64,000 nucleotides of DNA from contig NC_026657.2 of assembly GCF_000004075.3 (NCBI RefSeq), forward strand, positions 18,844,501-18,908,500, given 5' to 3'. A model generated the notes under the pieces. That model saw only the letters and a list, made by a program, of their open reading frames with translations, did no database searches and was not told the origin of the DNA. The DNA comes from Cucumis sativus. Taxonomy: Eukaryota; Streptophyta; Magnoliopsida; Cucurbitales; Cucurbitaceae. The position numbers and the translations under genes are program-made. The first letter of the stretch is position 1. Each line of letters begins with the position of its first letter. Shown here piece after piece: positions 10,489 through 23,870 of the stretch.

Positions 10489-13400
10489 ATTGTATGACAT
10501 TTTTGTCTGGTTAGGCTTACCTTCATATCTCTCTTAGCAGTCTTGTTTTCTTTTTCTGGCAAGGCAGCTCGGTTACTTTCCCCTTGTTTCTAAAGTATTT
10601 TCAATATAGAATTTAGAAGCCTTTCTGCTGCTGCATGAATCTCTCATCACTCAGTAAATTTTGAATAGGGATAAATTCTGCACCAATGTATCTTGCTTTT
10701 CCTTGTCAACGCCCCCCAAGATTCTTTGCCTTCTTGAGTAATTAATTATAAAATTATACTGTTCTTCGTCTTTCTGCTACTGCATTTTTTCCTTAAAAGA
10801 AATCTGTGTGTTGGGTTTTTGAGTTTTTCTGTGGTTGAGAAGTCTACGCTTCTGCTTCTACTTCTACTTTTATTTATGATCTATGTGGATTGACTTTCTA
10901 AATGCTTTAATTTTTAGGTGCCTTTAGACTAAATAAAGAACTAGAATTTAGGAATTCGTATTTGAGTAGTCTTGAATTTATTTGGTTTGTGCATTTAAGG
11001 AGTTTTAAGTTTATACTTGATTAGCAATTTGTATTATAAAATATTAAAGAAACTTACCCTTGAAATTTAGGTTCTAATAGGAGGAGCCCCCTACAAGGAA
11101 AAAGAGATTCTAAAATGTAAGTTTTGATGGGAGGAGGAGGACCCCTTCTCTTTTTCCTTCATGATTACATTACATGTGTAGCATATCATTCCTTCTTAGA
11201 AACGCTTGGCTCTTGTTGATTTAACTTTTTAGGCAACATAACTATAACTTAGTGCTAACTAAGTTATAAAATGAAAAACTAACAAGAGCCGAGCGTTTCT
11301 AAGAATGAATGAAAACCCAGCATAACTATACTTTATTTTGAAAAGTGAAAAATGAAATGGTTATCATTTATTGTACTTTTTTAAGAAGAAGAAGGATAAG
11401 TAATTATCAAAGTTTAATTTATTTTGGCCAAAAAGTGTGTTTCCTCATATGTTGGAGAAAAATAATAGACATGTTTGGAAGTAATTTATGAATTACTAAA
11501 ATCACTTTTTTATTTTCAAAATTACTCGAAAAACTTTTTTTTTACGTGAAAATGACATTTAAAAGTAAAAATAAATTAAATATTAAATTAATTTATGAGT
11601 GATTAAAGGTGTATGTTAAAGTGAGTCTCAATTTCAGAAACGTGATTCCAAAATTTTTCTATAACATGCACAAAATCTTGAGTTCAACGAGTGATTTTAT
11701 TTTAAATTTTTAAATGGCGCTTAACGAGATGAGATGGAGATTCTAAGAGAAGGTGTTGGTGGAAAATATGTTTCAGTGAGGTTGGTGGGCTCAGTGATGT
11801 ATGAAGATGTAGAATAGAAAATTCCTGAAGCCTGAAAGGAGAAATGGGTTGATAACTGTTGAATACTTGAAACACGTCACTGTATCAATTAACATTAAAC
11901 CAATAAATCATAACTATTTTTTGTTTTCAAGTAATACTTATCTATTGACTTGTTAGCAATAAAACCATCATCAGAACTTTATTGGAGGCTAACACTTTTC
12001 TAGAAAAAAAATAGTAAATAGTTAGTCGAATTTAAAGTGGTAGGGTGAAGTAGTATTGTCACACCCGAGTACCCAAGGGGTTCATATGGGTACATGATTT
12101 AAAAGAATTAAGAACGATTGTCTATACTGATAATGTACACTTTACTTTTTCAATGAATCAATCATAGAAACCTTAAATTAGGCTTAATTCAGAGTAAGCA
12201 ATCCTATGATAAGTGACTATTTAAAAAAAATTCTAGGAAGCGTGCTGAAAGGATTTGTCCACACCAGATCTTTTGAGAATGAAAATGTTTCTTAAATCTA
12301 TAGTTAGTATTCTATATCATCTATATTTCTATTGCTGTTTTAATGGCTCCAAGTAGAAGGTTTCTGCTGAAATCTCAACTTCTGGTGTTTAGACATGTCT
12401 TATTTGGAAGATATTTAGTCCATCATCTCGTAAATGTTTTATTGTCTATCTCAGAAGGAAATGACAGTTATAAGGGAAATTCCATTGCTTTGGACTTTGG
12501 ACATTGTTTGTTTGACGATAAGATTATACTATGTTACTTTTTATGCAATTTTTGCATCTCCAAAGGATCAAGGCTCCATTTGAAAACTGTTTGGTTTTTA
12601 AATAATATGTTAGTTCCACTTATAGAATTATTCGTTTTGTTATCTACCTTTTATGGATTTTTTTTTTTTTTGTTAAATTCAAGCCAAGTTTAGAACGTTT
12701 TTTGTTTTAAGAAAGGAAAATCCAAAATTTATCCTTCATTAGTCTACTCAGCACAATGTCTCAAAAGAAAATTTTGTTTGAATTCAAAGATTTGAACATG
12801 GCTCTGCCGCTCTATTCACAGAAGTGAAGCTTCTTGACATCCTCACAGTGAATCTTTGTGATGTAAAAACACTTACGAAGGTTGCTATCACACGGTATTC
12901 AAGGTTCGATTAATTTATCGAAACCCATAGAGTTCATCAACATCATTGCTGCAGTAATGCAATGAACATTCCTAGATATTTAGACAAAGAAAAGGGCACG
13001 TGATATATGATCATTGTCCTAGAACTTTGAGGATTCATTCCCTACTAGCCTTTGGCTTTTGCACGGACCAGTTTGTTGCAACTTTCCCAAAATTCATTCC
13101 CTACAGGCCTCTTAGAAAGATCATTTTGACAGCGATCTATTTGGGGCATACGGTAATCGTACAGTAAAATTCATCAGAGCTCAATAATTTGACATCACAT
13201 GCCGGGATAAACCCGAGCTTGCTTTGTGCTGAGTTTTGTGAACAGAAAGATCTTAAATTGGATTGAATCCTTGGGGCAAAGAATTTGCATTGATACATAA
13301 AGGTGTTCAATGCTATGCTAATAGGATAGACTTTAACCTTTAGTTATCATTGTCTCATAAATCCTCCATAGCTTAAGGACATTATCAAGGGAACCCCACA

Positions 13401-16400
13401 AGTTAACTGGCAAAAATATGCATATTTATGACTTTGCTAGTCTGTCTTGTTAGCAACTAAAGTGACTGAAGGATGACTCGCAACGACAGGTTGCATGTGG
13501 GAAGTCTCGGTCCCCACGGAAAATGTCGATACAGAAACGATAGAAGGACAAAGCTCGTAAAAGCCACCCATCACTGTGCTTCTATGGTGAAAAAGCAGAA
13601 AATCCAACAAAGCTGGCAAAAAAAACTAGTAGAAAGAGACAGAGAGGTAATTTTATCATACTTTGTCATTTTTCCTAGCATATTTTGTCCATGTCTCCTC
13701 TTTCTTGCTATAGACATGTGACAAACTTCCCATTCTTAGCCAACACTTTTTAGTCCATTAGCTAAAAAACACTGTTTAAGAAAAAAAAGCAAGATTGGAT
13801 CTGTTTTAATACCAATTTGTTGGTCAGCTCTCTTGTATTCTTTGAAAGGTCTTTTGGGACACACTAGGAGGTGGGAACCATTTACGAACCCTTCAACTCA
13901 TTTTTTTTCCTTCTTTTTATCTTTTCTCAGAGACTAGGATTTTATCATGGCTACTCACCTTTTGCTTTCTAAGCACAATTATCCTCAAGTATTTAAGAGC
14001 TTTTCTGCATGAAGTAGGCACTATTAATGCAAAGATAATAATGGGGCATTAAGAAACTGAAAAGGACTAGGCAGATCTTGTTGGTATTCAGAAAAAAAGA
14101 TAAGGTTTTTTAATGACAGAGTGTTTGAGGATGTGGCTGAAATGGTTGCCCATCCTGAACTAGTTTCGAGTCTTTTTGGGTTTGGTAGCAATTGAAATGA
14201 TGGGTTTAAAGTATTCAAATGACCTACTAAAAGCATTAAATATTCAAGAGTGTTCATGACTAACTGTTTATAATATCAAGCACACCAAAAATGAAAGCTA
14301 AAATTTTGCAGCAGACACATGAGCAAAAATGGAGCCCATGTTCATCATTATGCCCAGAGATGAAACTGAAAGTTTGGTCTGAGGATGCTTCAGTGGCCTG
14401 TGATGTGACTATAATTCATGCACCTCTAATATTTCCATTGAATCTTAGCCTTTGTGCAAGAGAAAAGTTAAAGAGTTTAACCACTTTTTTGAACCCTTTG
14501 CCTGCCACCAAAAAGCTATATTCAAGTGCTAAAGTATGCATATGTTTGGTTGAAGATACGCTTCATTTCCTCGATCCAAGTGCCTTTCTATTTTTGAAGT
14601 TTTTGTGGTTCAGACACAGAGGATCTGAGCCAGATATTGTTTAACTAAAAAAATGGGGTTTTGGATTTCTTAGTCTAAGTTAGTGGGTACTGTTCAAAAT
14701 TTCTACCTCTAAACTCAATTCTTTATTTTAGTTGAAGAGGGAAAAAAACCACTTCTTTCAGAGTAAAATTTTTTCATAGAAAATCTGTTTTTGTATCAAC
14801 TAAGGAGAGTTGAAAGACCTTATTCTGAGTTTGGAGCCAAAGGATTCAAAATTTGGTCCAACTCTTATGATTGCTTCTGTTGTCATCCATCAGCTAGGCT
14901 CAGTTTTGAACCAATCATGAAGAATCTATCAAAAGTTTAGACTTTTTATGTTTTGGTGACGGATTTCTGTTTTGCGATTTAATCAAAGGAACCCTTTTAT
15001 TAGTTTCAACTAAACTGGGGTTGTATCTAATAAAATGTGTTTAGTTCAATTTTTCAATCATGATTTGATTAAATTGTATTACAGAGTAGGAGGGATACCA
15101 TATGAAAATTAATTTCATAATGTATCAGAAATAATGTCGTGTCTCTCAGGTCTAGGATTGGCCCTCACAACCTTCGAATTTGTCATCATCTTTTTCAAAG
15201 CAATCAAATATAGAATGAGATTGGTGGAGATGAGTTTGGCACGGGGTTAGGTGATATAACATTTTTAATCGTTTGGTGGAAGGAGTGAAGTTGTGAATTC
15301 TTAAGAGTCCTTGAAGTTTGGGGAGTAGTGAACTCGTAGGACCCACAACGTACGGAGTAAATAAGACATAACTTTGACGTATTCTGGTTGTTGGGGCTAG
15401 CTGGAGCTCGCAACTCTTACTCCCTCGTGGATCTTTGCTCTCTTTTAAATATTTCATTCTTGTTCCTATCCTATGCCAAAATTTTAAAGGGATTAGTTAT
15501 TTGTAGAAGCACTGACTTACCATCGACCAAAAGGATAGAAGGTCAAATTTTCTTGTGGTTGACCTAAAAAATGTTCGTAGAAATGATAGTTAATTTAAAC
15601 AATAAATAGAAAAAAGTTCTTTAATGTAGGATTTAACATATCATATTTGTTTTTTCACTTGTAGGATCTCTGTTACACAGCTATAGTTAGAGCATTGTTA
15701 TACCAAAGGAGAACTCTTGTGGCATGTCGAGTTTGTGATTTGTTGTGGGAGAAGATAAATGAGAGGACGTTTACTCTCTCGTTAAGGCTATATGTTTTTC
15801 TTATCAAAGACAATTCTTTTGCATAATTTTTTTTGTCAGGTTTTATTTTTTTTATTAGAGTCTCTTTCTCTAATAGATTATCCTTTTATGAGCTTCATTT
15901 TTTTTTTATGTCCTTGCGTTCTTTCTTTTTATTTTTTCAAAATGAAAGTTGACATTAATTTTTTAAAAGTATATATTCTATTACTCTAAGGAGAAAGGTT
16001 TTAGTTATAAGATAGGAATGATTTACATAAATAATAATAAACAATAATTTTAAGCATGAAAATCAAATTGAAACTAGAGATAAAACATGAGATGTAAATA
16101 TGTAAAGAAATGATTAGATGCAAGTTACACCCATTTTTTGTTACATAGTGGGTGAGCTACTTAAAGATACTTGGGTGCAGCCCAACCTTCTCCTAAGTTT
16201 TTCTTTTCATAAGTTTAAAAGAGAAGAAAACTTTCATAAGATTCATAGTTAAGAGTCAATATCAGGCAACTTGTTAAAACCCAATGCCCCTTGGTGAGAG
16301 TGAAATTATTGTTAATATTAAACCGTCGATTCACTCAAGAGGCCCAACAAGTGGAAATTAATTTGATCTCACTTGTGGGCTTGAAATATTTGAAAGGCCC

Positions 16401-17434
16401 AATAAGTGAAAATCGATTTTAATTGGGGAGAAAGCGACAATGCAACTAAGGACCTCCCTTAGACCGCTTGCTCTCCGATACCATCATGTTAAAACGCAAA
16501 TTCATCCAAAAGCTTAGTTAACATCTTAAACATCATGGTGAATTGAAGAAACAAAACCAACAATTATTGTCAATAAAGAACATGTAATGAAAAAGCAAGT
16601 TGGAAGTGCTTTCATGTGCAAATGAAAAGAGGACAACATGATATGGATTCCCTTTGGTTAACAAAAGCAAAATAAGGGACCCTACCATAATTTTGTTATA
16701 ATCTCACTGAATAGCTACCAAGTCTTTTAGATATGGATTCCCATCTAAAGAAAACTCAGTTCACTGTCAAGAAAGGGCAAAATACAAACTAGAAGACATT
16801 CTTATGTTAACATCATATCGGTTTGAATCCCATTTTATTCGTTAGAAATATGAACAAAGAGTCACTTGATGGTTGTTTAACTTATCTTCAGAACTCCAAG
16901 TAAAGAACAAAATTTATATTCATCTTCGTCAACTTCATATGGCATTTGAATATTTACCTCAAGGAACCTGCTCGGTCACGGGCATACCGAAACAAGTGTT
17001 CTCTTGCTATAGGGGTTTTTATTACATAACAGTCAATGACAAACAATATTTATGGTGACCCTTCCTGTTCCTCTGTTAGGTCTGAAATTTTCAAGGCTAT
17101 TAATTTATACAGCTTCTACTTTCCTCACAGACAAAGTGGTATGGTACATTTGAATCTAAGCAAAAGTAGAAGAAAGGGACAAAAAACTTAGTGGATGTTA
17201 TGATTTTATGTCTCAATTTTCTCCTCTGTTTGTTTGTCTTGAATTGCTCTTTCGTTTATTATCATCTTCTCTGTTTTCACTTCTTTCTCCTGATTTTTCA
17301 CTGGAAATTACTCGATCTTATCTTCCTGTAGAGAGCAAAGGTTTGAATAATCATCAGAATCTGAACAAAGCGTTTAATAAAAAAACTAGTACCATATTGA
17401 TATAATGATGATGATGATCAAACTATAACATGCT
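10489..17434. other. Long intergenic region without a supported gene
   Basis: No open frame longer than about 117 codons occurs here and none shows a recognisable domain. The region holds a foldback at 11186-11313, T/A homopolymers, and pieces that may be old transposon DNA. One example is gctctccgatacca at about 16470-16483. Its complement resembles the tRNA-Met primer site of a copia element, but no LTR pair could be drawn around it. Confidence 0.5.
11186..11313. repeat. Foldback element (inverted repeat, about 37-bp arms)
   Basis: The left arm (11187-11223) and the right arm (11276-11312) are reverse complements with only a few mismatches; the core is TTAGAAACGCT(T/C)GGCTC. The 52-base spacer itself holds ataacttag...ctaagttat. 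The structure fits a small MITE or a long transcribed hairpin. No known miRNA sequence was recognised. Confidence 0.7.
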
Positions 17435-18109
17435 TCACATACCTATAGATTTCTTGCAATGGAGGACTGCCTCATAGATTGAGCTCTCAGAATCACAGGA
17501 TCTACGCCAATCATCTGCGGAGTAAGCTACGCTTATCCGTGGCGATGCTTCGTATGCATATTCCCAATTCTTCATAGATTTGGATCTTCTACCAACATTT
17601 TCTGGTTTAGAACTTGATGTTCTATGACCTCGTATTCTTTGGTACAATGGCTTGAAAAAACTCAAATACTTTTGCAACACTTTCTTCGATAGTTTCCGAC
17701 ACTTTCTCATCGACGAGCAGTCAGAAGTATTGGCTGGATGGACATCGTTTTCTATATGGGAAGATTTTGGAAAATTTGGATTGAAATCTTCATCCTCATA
17801 TTTCTGAACTTTCACTGGATCAATGAAAAAAGGCACAAGACAACCATTGGAAATCAGCTGATCAGCATGTACAAATGTGAGAGAAGGAGGCGAGACAGGG
17901 AAATCAAATTTAAAATCTTGAGAATTCCTAAAAAATCTCTTGGAGGGTGGCATTCTGGGGTCCATCTCGATGAAGGAGGAAGCAGGTTCATCGGAAGCAT
18001 CAAGTGAGGTCCTAAAGGAATTGTTGCCTGAGCTCTCTAGAGATGGCTTTATATTCACTAACCAACTATATGAAAAGCTGTCAATAGAAAGAGGCTGGGA
18101 TGTCTCCAT
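17435..18109 (-). CDS. Probable membrane-associated kinase regulator 6-like protein
   Basis: A single exon encodes 224 residues. MAKR proteins are small, mostly disordered plant proteins related to BKI1 that sit at the plasma membrane and modulate receptor kinases. The N-terminus METSQPLSIDSFSYSWL, the motif SFIEMDPRMPPSKRF and the C-terminal block PRISVAYSADDWRRSCDSES fit the MAKR6-type sequences I know. Two basic patches (RKCRKLSKKVLQKY and the following RIRGHR) could bind acidic membrane lipids. Ser-rich segments offer phosphorylation sites. The start is the first in-frame ATG and matches the family start. The exact family member is from memory. Confidence 0.87.
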   Translation of the reverse strand: METSQPLSIDSFSYSWLVNIKPSLESSGNNSFRTSLDASDEPASSFIEMDPRMPPSKRFFRNSQDFKFDFPVSPPSLTFVHADQLISNGCLVPFFIDPVKVQKYEDEDFNPNFPKSSHIENDVHPANTSDCSSMRKCRKLSKKVLQKYLSFFKPLYQRIRGHRTSSSKPENVGRRSKSMKNWEYAYEASPRISVAYSADDWRRSCDSESSIYEAVLHCKKSIGM

Positions 18110-18224
18110 TTCCAGCAGCTTTGCTTTATCTCAATATATGTGTGCAGAACACAAGTTCAAAGAATATTAATAGCTACTGAAAACTCCCTTCTTTAGAGAA
18201 CATATCCACAGGAGCTTTGTGGTT

Positions 18225-18290
18225 CACATACACACATATATATACATGTGTGTGTATATATGGAAAACCTCAATCTCCTCTCTCTCTAAT
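18225..18290 (-). promoter_or_regulatory. Upstream CA/TG-TA repeat and CT tract of the MAKR6-like gene
   Basis: Upstream of the minus-strand start lies an alternating run with cacacatatatatacatgtg, which is self-complementary, and a CTCTCTCTCT tract at about 18278-18288. TATATATA occurs within the run. This is the likely promoter or leader region; no start site is proven. Confidence 0.35.
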
Positions 18291-18299
18291 TCTTATGTT

Positions 18300-19406
18300 T
18301 GTGATTGGGCAAGAAACAGTGGAATTAATAATTCACAAAAAAAAGAGAAGAAAAAAAAAGGTGGAAAGGAACAGAAATTCGAGTCCCTACAGGCAAATAT
18401 AATGTAGTGTTTGCATCAGTACATTCAACCCCACATCTCTTTTAATCATTTCCTCTTCCTATATACTTCATGAAGAAGACAGATTCTCTTTCCAAAAAGA
18501 TATTCACTTTACTCATCACAAGTTTGAACCGTAGATGCGAGACATCAACACGTCGATTCAAAATTGTTAAAAAACTGAACGACATTACGACAGACGTACA
18601 AAAAGAGAGTCAGATTCAAAGCTCCCAAAAAGTATTAACCAAAAAAAGAAAAGAAAAAAAAAATCCATGATTCCCAATTCTGATACGTAGACAAGTTGTT
18701 GTCCTTATGATTAAATAAAACTGGTGGTGAAGAAATTGGGTGAGCCAAAAGATGAAACAAATGGTGAATGGTAAAGAATGAACAGACTTTTTCATCCACC
18801 AACAGTATTGAGTGGTATTGAAATTTGAAAACTTTATATGGTTTAACTGTCAGAACAAATGTTGTGTCATTTTCATTTCAAAATGAGTAAAAAAGAATGG
18901 TAAAGAGACAGACAAATGGTCCAAAGGATTGTCGGGAAAAGACATAGACAGAGGCCGAGGTTTATGGGACATGAGCCAAAAAAGGAGAGTGACTTCAACC
19001 AAATTGGTCCCTCTTTAAAGACAATAATCATTGCAAGAGAATCCAAACATTCATTGCCCACATTTTGATTCCTAAACAGAATGTTGTGTGCTTTGCTTTT
19101 CTAAAGTTTGCTTCTGTAATATTCAAAATAATAATCAAATGGGAAAGTACACCATAACAAACCAAACCTAATTTAGCCTATAATCATCAAGAAGAAGTAG
19201 CATTTTGAGCTAAATTGAATCCAAAAAAACCCCCTTGGAATTTGTTGTCTCTAACAAACTGGACATGCTTAATTAACTAAAACAAATAATTAGAACTTGT
19301 TGTTGGTGGTTTAATCTTTGAGATTAGAGGAATTGTAGGTTTAATGAGTTTGTCTATTTTAGGAGCAAGTGAGGTCTACTAGAATACTTGCAAGTGTGTA
19401 ATAGAC

Positions 19407-19440
<34 letters not shown>

Positions 19441-21798
19441 ATTTTAGATGACAGACTTTTTAGTAATCTTTTACCTATGAAGGGAATATTGCTCTGTTGA
19501 ATTTGATTTTGATGTTTTTCATATGTTTTCTTTTACCATTTTTTTTAGTTGAATATCATTTGTAGTCCTTCAAATTTAAAATTTAAAGGTAAGTGTTTAG
19601 TTTATCTACTTTCAATTATGTAATAATTTAGGATCTGTTTGGATTACTTTTAAAGTGTTTAAATTTTAAAAAAATCATTTAAAAAAATTTGAAGTGTTAG
19701 AGTAACTTTTCAAAATGCTTTTGTAAAAAGTGAGAGGAGAAATTAATCAATTTTAAAAAAAGTACTAAGAACCCCAATTTGAGAAAATAGGATATTAAAC
19801 AAAATTATGCATATAAACATTTATAAAAAAATTTAATCAAACATGCAAGTGTTTAAATTTTAAACTTTTTTTAAAGAAAGTATTTAAAGAAAATGTATTC
19901 TTAAAAGAATAATTTTTTTGGTAGATATCCAACTCAATCTTAGTCTATAACAATTTAGTTAGGTGTATTCTAATAATTTAGTTATTATATTGTAAAAATT
20001 AATGTAAGATTTATTGAGATTTGTTGCAGCAATAAATTAATTAGAGAGTCAAATTTCTCCGGAAATAGGAAAATATTAATAAGGAGATTTTTAAAAATAG
20101 AAGAATTGAAAAACTGTTTAGTTTTTTTAGGAATTTTTTTATGTACATTTTATTTAATTGTTACCAAATTTAAATATGAGAATTAAATTATTATCTACTA
20201 AAGTTTGTGGACTAAATTGTTACAAAATTGAGAGTACACTACTAAATCATTAATAAATGGTTACTTTCATAGAAGTTTAAAGATGAAATATAATTTTTAA
20301 CCTCAATTTTTCTTTATAAAATTGTTATGACCTATGTATATACTCAACTTTTTTTCCTCTATCACAAACTTAATTCGGTTAAATTCAATAGTAATTTATA
20401 TGACATTTTTGTAGTAATTTTAAAAAATAAAATAAAAAACTTGTTTCTCTCTTCATCGTTAATTTAAGCTTTCATAATCTCTCTTTTAAATTTTAAAGAC
20501 GTACGTACTCAACTAAAAATTTAGATATTTAATCTCTATTTTTACATATAGTTGAACTCATGCAAAAATTAATATTATATCTATTAATTTCAGTATAAGA
20601 TTTTCAGTATAGTTAGAACTTTAATTTTGGATCGATTAAACTTATTTTCAGGTTCACAAACTTTTAAATGTGCTTCAAATAGTTTTTCATTAAATTCTGG
20701 AACTTTCAATTCTCTATTTAAGACATCTAAGGATTTATTGAATATAAAATTAAAAATTATAGAATTTGAACCATTAAATTGGACATAAAATTAAAAGTCA
20801 TAACTAAGTTCAAATTTGGTTACCACACAATCTAAAAGTTAAGTTTAGGGATCAAACTAGTAATTTAATCCTCTAAAAGAAAAGGAATGAGATTCATGCC
20901 AGCTCTCTATCTTTTTAAAATTATTAGTTATAAATAATTTTGAGATCCATTAATTGATTAAAAGAATCAAACTAACATAATATATAGAGTAAATCTTGGC
21001 CTAAGAGAATATAACTTAGCTCTAAAAAAAAGTAAGAAAAAGGTAGAATAAACTTTTGACTAACCCTTAAAAAAGATTGAGAAAAGAAAAAAAAATATCT
21101 ATACTACTCTTGTAATCAAATTTGAAAATTTTCTTATTTGTGAATTGTATTTTATTTACTACTTTTTCAAGGAGAGATTACAACGTTAGAGGTAAAAGGA
21201 ACATGTTTTATTCACAAAAGTCACCAATTTTGAATAAAGTAACGAAAAATAATACCTAAGTACATTCCAGATAAAATGCTTGAGTTTTATTTATTATTTT
21301 TTAAGAGAGAGATTACATCGTTAGAGGTAAAAGGTACGGGTCTTATTCACAAAAGTCATTGACATTAAATAAGATAACAAAAAATAATAATTAGGTGCAT
21401 GCTAAGTAATACCATTTTTTGTGTTTCTTATTATATTGTTCGATCATTCAATTTGTTATATGTTAAATTCTTTTTTCTTTTTCGAAATGTTAAAATTTTC
21501 TCTGATGTGAGTGATGGGAGAGATATGTGAAAATGAGTGTATTTTGAAATACTCTTAAGTATTATCCTAAAACAATAACAATAAGGTTGAACTCAAAATT
21601 AAAATAGAGTAAGTGTACAACTTTTTTTTGTATGATATATGCTTTTCTTTTTGTTTAAATTTTTTATTAGATATCATTTTTATTCTTAGAGTTAAACATT
21701 TTAGAATTTTGTTTCTTTGGTTTTGTGAATTTTTAAATTTGTTTAATCTATTCACATGTCTATTTTAGTCGTTAAATCTTATATGGCTTGAAGCCATA
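18300..21798. other. AT-rich intergenic region
   Basis: I see no gene here. The sequence is strongly AT-rich with many homopolymers. A CT microsatellite lies at 19409-19437. Two related stretches of gagattacaacgttagaggt type occur near 21174 and 21309, a local duplication about 135 bases apart. Confidence 0.5.
19409..19437. repeat. (CT)n microsatellite
   Basis: About 14 CT units run uninterrupted. Confidence 0.95.
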
Positions 21799-21803
21799 CC
21801 CAT

Positions 21804-22285
21804 TGTAGAAATCTTAACAAATTAGTTATCCATTTGTAAAAGAAATATAGTTACAAATTAGTTAGAGCATCTTCTTTTAACTTGTGATTTAACTAGAGTT
21901 TTAACTAGAGTCATAATGAAGACTATACATACCTTGTACCATTTTGAAATTACAATCATATAACTGAAGTAACATCTTGCTCAAGCACAGTGGACGTAGG
22001 TATTTTCTGAACCACTTTAAAATCTTGTGAGTTCATCTTCTCCTTCTTCCTCTCTTCATCTTCTCTCATCTCACCATCTTCTAAGATCAAAAGCCAAAAG
22101 AAGAATTCAAAAAAACAAAGAAAAGAAAGAAAGAAGAAGAAAGCTTGGAGAGCTTTACTTTAATCTTCTATAATCTACTTTACACTCAAAGAGAAAGAAA
22201 GGGGAAAGAAAATACAGTAGAGAGAACTTACTGTTACATGCAAAGAAGTGTTTTTTATGTGTTCATACACATGGCTACCCCTTCA
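21804..22285 (+). repeat. Copia 5' LTR
   Basis: It starts TGTAGAAATC and ends CCCCTTCA. It is preceded by the duplication cccat and followed by AATTGATAACAGGGCC, a degenerate tRNA-Met-type primer-binding site. It matches the 3' LTR along its whole length with scattered substitutions and small indels, for example over ctagagttttaactagagtc. Confidence 0.88.
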
Positions 22286-23204
22286 AATTGATAACAGGGC
22301 CGACAGAAAGATTCAAGAAAGGTTCAAAAGTTACATTCTTGATTTCAAGAAACTCAAAGATGCAGTAGCAAGGTATGATATTGAGACTTTTGATGGTTAA
22401 GGAGATTTTACCTTATGGAAAGCTAAGATCAAAGTCATAGTCGATCAGCAAAAGGCATTGAAAGCCCTCACAGATCCAGAAAAGCTACCTAAAACAGTGA
22501 CTCGAGAAGACAAAGAAACTATGGAGAATGTAGCCTATGGTGCCATAGTTTTAAACTTAAGTGATAATGTTCTTAGGGAAGTCATTGAGAAACAACTTAT
22601 GGAATATGGATAAAATTGGATGAAATCTATAAGTCCAAAGATCTACCTAACTGTGCATACGTAAGGGAGATGTTCTTTACCTTCAAGATGGATGACAACA
22701 AATCTTTGACAGAAAATCTTTAAGAATTCAAGAAGCTGTCTTCAGATTTCAAAGAATTGGGGACAAGATTAGTGACGAAAATAAATCGTTTATTCTACTC
22801 AACTCACTTCCAGAAGCATACAAAAAAGTAAAGATGACTCTCAAATATGGAAGACAAAAAATCACCACATACAATGTTATTTCAGCAATAAAAACCAGAG
22901 AATTAGAGCTTAATTCACATAAAAGAGATCAAACAAACGGTGAAGGTTTGTTCTCAAAAGGGAATAGCAAAAGCAACTCAAAAGAATACAAGAATCAGAA
23001 AAATAAATCAAAGCTTGAATGCACATTTTGCTACAAAAAGGGACACATCATACATGATTGTTTCTTTCTAAAGAAAAAGCAAAATCAAAAGAGAAAAAAA
23101 GAAGAATAGCAAGAAGAACCCAAGGCAGAAACTGAAGGAATTGAATTTTCATAGCGAAAGCGTGTGAACGCCGTGCAAAAGAATTTCAATTTGAAACACA
23201 GAGA
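22286..23204 (+). pseudogene. Copia gag fragment with CCHC zinc knuckle
   Basis: This is the gag region of the split copia element. Recognisable pieces are ILDFKKLKD near 22335, DFTLWKAKIKVIVDQQK near 22410, LKYGRQKITT at 22840, and a zinc knuckle CTFCYKKGHIIHDC (C-x2-C-x4-H-x4-C) near 23020. A TAA replaces a sense codon near 22398 and further frame changes follow. The longest intact stretch is 22834-23109. The sequence is cut off at 23205 by the CACTA end. Confidence 0.87.
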
Positions 23205-23870
23205 CACTAGTACAAAAGTGGTCTATGACGACAGTTATTTACTGTCGTAAACTAATTTCGCGACAGTTATTTTCAGTCATAGAAGCGGGAGTCATGGAAA
23301 GTCCTTCGACGACAGTTTTCAAAAACTACCGCAATAGGTTATTTTATGACATGAAATAAATGTCGTTAATCAACATTCAACGACTTTAAATAACTGTCAT
23401 ATTTTATTTTATGACAACAAATAACTATCATCATTTATGTATTAACGACGGTTAAATAAATGTCACGAATTCATTTATTGTGACATTTATTAATTGTCAT
23501 GAATATGTTATTCGCGACAGTTTTTTTTTATAAAAAATGTCATTGTTTAGTTATTGACAACATTTTTTTCCAGTTAACGATTGTGCAATCATGACAGTTT
23601 TTCGATAACGTTAAATGTCATTGTTTTGCAATTGACGACATTTTTTTGCAGTCAAATATATTGCAATCGTGACAATTTTTTTTGAAATTGTCATTATTTA
23701 TCTATTGACGACATGTTATTCATGTCACATATAGAGCAATCGTGACAATTTATTTTGTTAAATAACTGTCATCGTTCTCCAATTTACAACAAGTAATAAC
23801 TGTCACAAATTCGTTTATTACGTCATTTATTTCCTGTTGCACATTTCTCAATTTACTATAGTTTTTTCCT
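23205..23870. repeat. CACTA terminal and subterminal palindrome array
   Basis: After the CACTAG end come about 12-15 short units of the type GACGACAGTT...ACTGTCGT, with variants GACA...TGTC. Most of them are inverted repeats spaced roughly 40-60 bases apart. In the En/Spm family such subterminal motifs are transposase binding sites. That role is inferred here. Confidence 0.82.

Noticed and set aside
14291..14644. 117-codon plus-strand open frame in the 10.5-17.4 kb spacer
   Set aside because: No recognisable domain, no splice partners that extend it, and no supporting context.
15152..15457. 101-codon minus-strand open frame
   Set aside because: No domain found. An overlapping second frame of similar length suggests low stop density by chance or old repeat DNA.
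16465..16490. Possible antisense copia primer site (complement of gctctccgatacca)
   Set aside because: No LTR pair, target duplication or gag could be drawn around it, so no element is called.
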